Source: Alnus glutinosa | Lineage: Eukaryota > Streptophyta > Magnoliopsida > Fagales > Betulaceae | Assembly: GCF_958979055.1 (NCBI RefSeq) | Contig: NC_084887.1 | Coordinates: 18,613,994-18,677,993, forward strand | Length of the DNA stretch: 64,000 nucleotides | Reading direction: 5' to 3' | Shown: piece by piece, positions 58,326-64,000 of the stretch | How positions within the stretch are numbered: position 1 is the first letter of the stretch | How the letters are laid out: each line of letters starts with the position of its first letter | Program-made: the position numbers and the translations under genes | The notes under the pieces: model-generated | The model's database searches: none | Seen by the model: the letters and a program-made list of their open reading frames with translations, nothing else | What the model was told of the DNA's origin: nothing

Positions 58326-59234
58326 ATTTTCAATCTCCTCTTGTTAAGTTTATGCTTACCTAAACCACCAGGGAGATGAGAGAGGATGTGTGAAAAGCCA
58401 CAGTCAGTGTGGAACCCAATGCTTGCTTCTGGCGTGGCAAATACCTTTGTTATAGCATTCATGAAATACACCACAAAGTAATTAGGTGTTAAAATACAGA
58501 ATTTGAAACCAAGCCCATAAAACCAAAACCAAAGAAGATTTTTATCCGGAAGCATCTAAGTAGGATCAAACACCCACAGTTTTTTTTTTTTTTTGATAAG
58601 TATATAAATAAGATTAAACTGCTGTAGGAACATCTGAAAGCTTGAGCCTTATTGGAAAAAAATAAGGCAAATGCAAGAATCTCAACACCCACAGTTTTTT
58701 CTGTGACAACTGAGAACTTCATTGGGACCATCAAAGATGCACCTCCACCCATTGAAATTCCATTCACAAGAGCAACCTGTTGATAGCATTAAAACTTGAG
58801 TAGCACATCTCAGTCATAGACTAGGAAAAACTATAGGGCACATTTATTTCCTTTACACAATCATTGTATGGGATTACGATGTCAAAACAGTACCTGAGTT
58901 ATCTTATAGGTATGAATGTGATAACAAAGCCAATACATTCTATAGACCACTTCAAGGCAAGAGTCCTCTGCCAAAATGAAATTCATAAATCATAATCAAC
59001 TTGAGTGTGCATGTTGTGGCATAAAGAACCATAAAGGAAAAAGGAAGCAACAAAACTATTTTAGGGGTAGTGTATTTACTCGAGTTTCTGCCATCATAGA
59101 ACATTTTCAGATCCCCACCAGCAGAAAAAGCTCGACCAGCACCCTGGGTAAGATACAAGACGACCAACATAACAAGCTTTAGTGAAGGAAAATCAATAGT
59201 TCATGGAGTTAGAGTCCAAAATTAAGTGTATAAT

Positions 59235-59276
<42 letters not shown>

Positions 59277-59790
59277 AGTGATTTAACCAAATAGCACAAT
59301 CTAAGTAAAAAACAAATAGATTACCCATGATAGGTCAGATATTCAGGATGAAATAGAACTAACCTTGATTATTACAAGTTCTGCTTTATCGTCCTTCTCC
59401 CATTTTTCCAAGTATTCTGCCAGCAGAGAAACCTGTTTGCAGCAAAAGAAACAACACTCAGAGAAGCCTGGTTGCTTTAGAAGAAAAACGATTCCAAGAA
59501 CTGAATGAAGTCGATGTGGGTCAAATTTATTGAACATACCACTTTAGAAGAGATGACATTCAGTTGACGAGGCCGGTTTAAGGTGATCAACCTCACATGG
59601 TCTATTTCTTCTCCAAGAACAACCTAAGAGTCATAATTTTCGCTTTAGCAATCCATGTAGAGATTATAGATATAAACATAGAGGGAACAAATTATAATGA
59701 TAAACAGTTGCATGAATTTCTATAGAAAAGGAAATAAAATTATTTCATGAAGATTACCTGCTCATCTGGGTTTACAACTTGTTGTGCCAT
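53180..59790 (-). CDS. 3-hydroxyisobutyryl-CoA hydrolase-like protein (At1g06550-like)
   Basis: A crotonase-fold enzyme related to HIBYL-CoA hydrolases of valine breakdown. Fifteen exons join in frame to 388 residues: 59758-59790, 59540-59623, 59364-59432, 59080-59143, 58894-58967, 58693-58776, 58360-58444, 57995-58080, 54775-54896, 54473-54533, 54258-54356, 53765-53866, 53605-53646, 53343-53449, 53180-53234. It begins MAQQVVNPDEQVVLGEE. Oxyanion-hole segments are GRAFSAGGDL (residues 65-74) and NGISMGGG (113-120). The acidic residues of PEASIGFHTDCG (E142, D150) are kept. It ends YATSALTA with no peroxisomal SKL-type signal. A 5'-UTR intron probably runs from about 60107 to 59830. Intron 8 is 3.1 kb. 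Family length and order agree with At1g06550 as remembered. The precise substrate is unproven. Confidence 0.9.
56590..57060. mobile_element. Foldback element with GC-rich core
   Basis: AT-rich outer arms (AAAAATTAAAGAAATTAAAA near 56635 and inverted TTTAATTTTTTTAATTTTTT near 56975) enclose a core of repeated GGGGTGGC/GCCACCCC blocks (56708-56935). These include CAGCCACCCCCATGGGCCGG and GTCACCCCCATGGGTTGG. Open frames here come from the repeat, not from a gene. It lies in intron 8 of the HIBYL-like gene. Confidence 0.6.
58277..58322. repeat. (GA)n microsatellite
   Basis: A GA run of about 45 bp lies in intron 7 of the HIBYL-like gene, close to the exon-7 donor (58359). A shorter run at 53579-53600 abuts the exon-13 donor. 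Confidence 0.95.
58586..58683 (-). mobile_element. LINE-tailed retroposon at a splice donor
   Basis: On the minus strand the 98-bp insert ends TTTATATACTTATC plus an A-run of about nine, the local L1 end. It is flanked by a perfect 17-bp direct repeat, AACACCCACAGTTTTTT (58569-58585 and 58684-58700). The duplicated target contains the end of exon 6 and its GT donor. The body is otherwise unassigned. Confidence 0.85.
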
Positions 59791-60350
59791 TTAACTGATT
59801 GAATAATTTACGGACTCGATGCCGACTTCTGCAAAAAAAATACACAAAATCATAAGAAAATGCCAAAAAAAGAGATAAAAATGATTGAACCCAGAAATGA
59901 ATTGGTGTGAGTGAAGAATTGACGAAATTGTAAAACTGGGATAAGCGACAATGTTGAAATTTTGAAAAGTTTCTAACATGAAGCTGACACTGAAGCAATG
60001 AGAAGTCGAGTTTAGTGTTATGAGAGAAGCAAAAGAATGGCCGAAAACAAGTGGGTATATGAAGAGGAAGATTGTAAAGCAGTTGCTTAGGTTGGTAGCC
60101 ACCTACCTCGCAATAGAGACCGCATTTGGTCTTCTTCTCTTTTCCAGACGCCGAAGGAAGAAGTAGCTGTGGGTGTGATTGCCACCAACCCCAACATTGT
60201 TTTTTTTTATTATTATTATTATTTTATTTTGCGTTTCAACAAACTTCTTAATCAAGGGGAATGGCTTCTGTGCTAGGTACTAGTCAATGATCTTTGAACT
60301 TCATGGCATCTACCCCTTCATGTGTAGGATGGATGGGTTCGAACGAGCGG

Positions 60351-60353
<3 letters not shown>

Positions 60354-60425
<72 letters not shown>
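60354..60425. repeat. (AT)n microsatellite
   Basis: About 72 bp of uninterrupted AT dinucleotides lie upstream of the HIBYL-like gene. Frames reading IYIYIY on both strands arise from it and are not genes. Confidence 0.95.
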
Positions 60426-60427
<2 letters not shown>

Positions 60428-60733
60428 TTTTTTAATTCATGGATAGTTTTGTTTAGCGTTAAGGTTGTGTTAAGATTGTTTTCAGTACTGTAGCAGAAGC
60501 TTCTATAAAATTTTTGTTTCACTCATGTAAAATAATAAATATTAGTAAAGACGATGGGTGTCGGTCAGTCTCACTCCAATATTTAAGTCAATCTTTTGGA
60601 AGAATTTAGATCAAATCTTTATAATTAATAATTCAATTCAAGAATATTTGGTGGTGTGTATCTAGTTATAGGTGAGAGACTTCAATTGTTTAATCTGGAT
60701 AAAGTAGGAATTGATTTTTTGATTCCGAGATTT

Positions 60734-62034
60734 TTTTTCAGACTTCTCGAGAATCAGATGATCCAAGAATCTCAAGATTTGATCCTTCCCGTATATTTTT
60801 AACTTTTTGTGAAATTCTTAGGTGGGCCTTTGCCTTTGCCTCTTGATGTAGCTTGACGGATTACCCATTGAGAATATTTTTCGATGTGAGACGTCACCTT
60901 CTCTCTCGCACAATAAAGATATATCTATTGCTGGCAATTTTTTCCTCTGACTGCAGAAACCTTGTGAGAGAGGGTTAATGGGGGAGGGAAGCCCCCTCCT
61001 TCCCAGTTCTTTTGGTGTTTAAGTCTGTATATAAATAATTGTTCCTTTCTTTTTTTCGGCGTCGTCGGCTCCATAGAGGTGAAGGGTTTGTTTGTTTTCT
61101 TGTGGCTTTCTTTCAATTAGTTCGATGTAATGGTGGGCGTTTCCTCATATTTCCAAGATTGGGGCTTCTTTCATGGATTTTTCGGTCTTTCGTGGTGCCT
61201 AGTACTAAAATTGCTTGGGAAATTTTGCTATGCCGCTGATGGTCTAGATGCCCACGCCGGAGACGATACTTGCTCAGGGTCTGTCCGTGGTTGCTAGTAG
61301 CGGAGGCGGCCAGGGTTCTTTTACTGGAACGGTGGTCTCGAGCGCAAAGGGGGACGGCGGTTCTAGCAGTTTGGATTCACCGGTTTTTTCGCCATAGGGG
61401 CGACATGCGGCTCAAAATCCGGACCTGCAATGTTTTGTTTGAGGGCTATTTTTGGGTGCAAATAAGGGGCGGTTTTCATAGAAGGAATCCGGATTTTTCT
61501 AGAGTCTCATTATGTGTATCCAACGGTTTCTTGGGTGCGATTTAGGAGCGATTTTCATGGAACGTTTTCAAAATTTTCTGGAGTCTCAGGTGTATCCCAC
61601 CGGTTGCGCAAAATGGGGAAGTGGGGGAAATGGTCCAGCCATTGCATTTGCAATTGTTTTTATTTTTTGTTTGTGTCTTGTTGATTTTCCCCTTAGTCTT
61701 TTGAGCTAATGGTGGAGTTGTTGTCCCCTCGGTGTTGATCCGAACGGGTTGGTTTGTTGGTGTTTGGTTTTTTTGGCAGTGTGCTATGTGCTATCAACTT
61801 AATCTTTGCCTTTTGCACTGGATGTGTGACTGACTCCCTCTAAAGATAAGGATCATGTCACCGTAGAGGCATCATTCTGTTTGGATAGGTTTTATTATTT
61901 GTAACATTTTTGTCTGTAATGGTCTGAGTCTTTTGGCTCAAGTAGAGTATTCACCTGATTGAGGTGTCTTGTGTACACCTTTATGATGAATTTGTTATGT
62001 ACCATTCTTTGATCAATGAAAGATTTTATCTTTC

Positions 62035-62085
<51 letters not shown>
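60734..62085 (+). mobile_element. Non-LTR retroposon with long poly(A)
   Basis: The insert ends ATGAAAGATTTTATCTTTCC followed by about 50 A residues (62037-62085). The flanks ATTCCGAGATTT (60722-60733) and ATTCCGACATTT (62086-62097) agree at 11 of 12 bases and may be the target duplication. A G-rich/C-rich hairpin (GGGGGAGGGAAGCCCCCTCC) lies at about 60978-60998. No intact reverse transcriptase or other recognisable protein is present. The short frames at 61039-61709 look incidental. It is probably a non-autonomous LINE derivative. Confidence 0.6.
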
Positions 62086-62088
<3 letters not shown>

Positions 62089-62437
62089 CCGACATTTCGT
62101 TTCATTACTCAAATGAGAAATGGAAATAAGGTAATATAAATGTGTTGCTATTATGAGAGTTTAGGTCACAATTTCAAGAAAGTGATTGGTACACGTACAT
62201 CCAATTCAAAACAGGGGGCCTAATGCCAAGTTGCCAACCAATGAAACTTGTACCAGTTACACCAGCTTTCCTCGTGTCAAGCACCAATCAATCAATTGTG
62301 CTTGCAAAAGAGAAAGAAATAAATCCGAAATTTAAATAAGCAAGATATTTGGAGAAAAGAAGTAATAAATTTATTAGATACAGAAATTTTGAGCGAATGA
62401 TAAAAGTCTCTTTTACCTAAATTTGAATTACCTTTTT

Positions 62438-63406
62438 TTTTTTCTTTTTTTTCTTTTTTTTTTGAAACAAATAGCATGTGCTATTTCAAGTCTAAAATGC
62501 CCGAAGGCTACATCGTGAGCAATGAGGGACATACCCCCACACACTCTTAAGTCAGAAGGATCTGACTTAAAAAACAATTACATATGTAGAATCCCAAATT
62601 TTACTAAAATTACAATCAGCCCCTAACAAAGAAAATTCTAGTAAAACCTGAGCCACACATAGGCAATTGTACCTAGAAACAAGAGAATACACAAACACAT
62701 CTAGCAAAAATTCAACCCAACACGTCGGAGGATAACACTGTCTTCGCCGGAGACCGGCGCGTGTACGACACGCGCCTCCCCCGAAACCGCCAACCAACAG
62801 ATCAGTTCCCCAGAGCCCCGCCACCGCCTTTGCCCGGCGAAAAAACGCCGGAGCGAGACCTCCACGCGCCCGACGAAGAGAAAACTTCACTGGCGCGTGA
62901 CGATCACGCGCCGGCCACCAATGATCCCGACGACCAGAACAAACAGCAGCGGAACAAGGCAACGCCGGTGAACCCATCTGAGCGGCGCGTGTCTCTAGAA
63001 AGCCGATGACTAAGCGTAGATCTTACATCCAAAGAAAGACAGATTAGGCACAAAACGCCCTCCACCGGCGAGACAAAAACGAAATCAAGTGCACCCCGCC
63101 GGACGCCTCAGGAAGAAACTTCCTGCCAGAGAAGACGAAAAGAAAGAAGAAAACAAAACAACTAAACACGAAACTCCAGAGTCTGGAGGACTCGGAGAAA
63201 CATCAACTCCACAGCCTAAACGGCTGAGAGAACAAACACCCAACCCCATGGAATATACCACGGGGGAAGCAAAAAACACCACCGGGGAAGGGAGGCGAAC
63301 AAACCCCCCTTCCCGGCGAACAGCAGACGTCAAAGCTTGTGATCAGAACAGGCGCACTCGAGAGAGTCTCAGAGGGTAGTTCAAATAAGCCTCTAATTTA
63401 TCACTT
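62438..63406 (-). mobile_element. Non-autonomous retroposon with 18-bp TSD
   Basis: The insert of about 969 bp reads on the minus strand from a GC-rich 5' part to a 3' end GCTATTTGTTTC plus an A-rich tail. A perfect 18-bp duplication, AATTTGAATTACCTTTTT, lies at 62420-62437 and 63407-63424. The 5' part contains a hairpin (GGGAAGGGGGG, loop, CCTCCCTTCCCC at about 63280-63320) and many CGCCGG-type words. Open frames on both strands show no recognisable domain. It is a complete-looking but non-coding LINE derivative. Confidence 0.75.
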
Positions 63407-63837
63407 AATTTGAATTACCTTTTTATAATGACTTGTTTGCAACTGCTTTTCGCCGGTTTCTTATCACCATTCATTCAGTTTAGTGTATATTTGAGGTTAA
63501 AGCTTCATAATTAAATCATAAATCTTGGCTAAAGTGACAGCTAAGTGGCCATGTGATATGATTGCGGTGTGGGAATTGATTTGATTCCATGCTATGTGAC
63601 GGTAAAAATGTTTAAATTTGGGGAGGCCATTTGATTTCAAAATATTGGCTATATGCATTTGGCACAATTAGAAAACTGCATCAAGGGGGCAACGGACCTA
63701 TAAAAAATCTCCAGCACTATTATCTATCGAGTAATGTTAAAAATTACATTTAGCTTTTGTTGATTGGATTAATTAAGGCTTTACTTCAGCCTCATTTTCC
63801 TCTTGGCATCTAGATCGACGAAAGATGTTCGTAGTTT

Positions 63838-64000
63838 TCAAATTTCTACTTTGGTGCTAATGGATCAAATTTGTTTTGCTAGGAATAAACTTATTCATGA
63901 GGCCATTACTCTTATACCTCTCAACACTCTTAAATGTATCAAGAATACCACTCAATATCACTTGTTGGCTTGGCAAAATAGTAACTTGACTAATTGGGAT
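63838..64000 (+). mobile_element. L1 ORF2 C-terminal fragment (cut by window edge)
   Basis: An open frame from 63838 to the edge reads FQISTLVLMDQICFARNKLI, then HEAITLIPLNTLKCIKNT. The phrase DQIxFARNKLIHE is typical of the segment after the zinc-binding region of plant L1 ORF2. Upstream, 63425-63830 shows no clear coding sequence. Confidence 0.55.

Noticed and set aside
60287-60522. IYIYIY frames on both strands
   Set aside because: Translation of an (AT)n microsatellite.
62567-63379. Several frames of 82-136 codons on both strands
   Set aside because: They fall wholly within a retroposon defined by an 18-bp duplication and show no recognisable domain.
1-64000. CRISPR arrays, operons or bacterial defence systems
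   Set aside because: The sequence is plant nuclear DNA; no regularly spaced repeats with unique spacers and no prokaryotic gene organisation were seen.

Overview
The window is nuclear DNA of a flowering plant, almost certainly a eudicot and probably a rosid. The genes have plant-type GT-AG introns. Several proteins resemble Arabidopsis proteins that I recognise. The spacers are AT-rich and full of plant transposon families: Ty1/copia with a tRNA-iMet primer binding site, L1-type LINEs, hAT elements, MITE/foldback elements and a tRNA-type SINE. The species cannot be named from the sequence alone.

Layout. 1-4020: a broken copia gag with primer binding site and LTR (minus strand), a second LTR-like segment, and a small foldback. 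4211-17165 (+): COG5, a Golgi tethering subunit of three coding exons, whose 9.9-kb first intron is a transposon dump (hAT-like element, L1 pieces, an L1-like ORF1 element, a hAT-like element carrying a cytochrome P450 fragment). 17166-22604: repeats only. 22605-23102 (+): a VQ-motif protein. 24866-28267 (-): a class-3 lipase-like alpha/beta hydrolase of two exons. 28268-36877: no intact gene. It holds a copia LTR remnant, a large inverted duplication of the 5' part of a gene (30558-32105 against 34035-36057), two orphan coding-exon-like segments, and a hAT-type element that has captured part of a GeBP/STOREKEEPER gene. 36878-38620 (+): a DYW-type pentatricopeptide repeat protein. 39959-42666 (+): a small predicted chloroplast membrane protein of three exons, convergent with a cytochrome b561 domain protein at 43524-45691 (-, four exons). 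45692-53179: repeats, including a SINE with clean target-site duplications and a 640-bp foldback whose loop holds a 5S rRNA fragment joined to a LINE-like tail. 53180-59790 (-): a 15-exon 3-hydroxyisobutyryl-CoA hydrolase-like gene. 60100-64000: two further retroposons and an L1 ORF2 fragment running off the window edge.

The genes do not form a pathway or operon. They are ordinary, unrelated housekeeping, organellar and signalling genes. The most unusual content is in the retroposition record. At least four insertions end in a TTATC-A(n) tail or a close variant. They range from a 1.5-kb L1 down to a 16-nt insertion flanked by a perfect 16-bp target duplication. One insertion duplicated a splice donor, and one is a 5S rRNA-LINE chimera. 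I found no convincing new multi-gene system. I made all splice junctions by eye from reading frame, GT/AG signals and remembered family alignments. I ran no searches.
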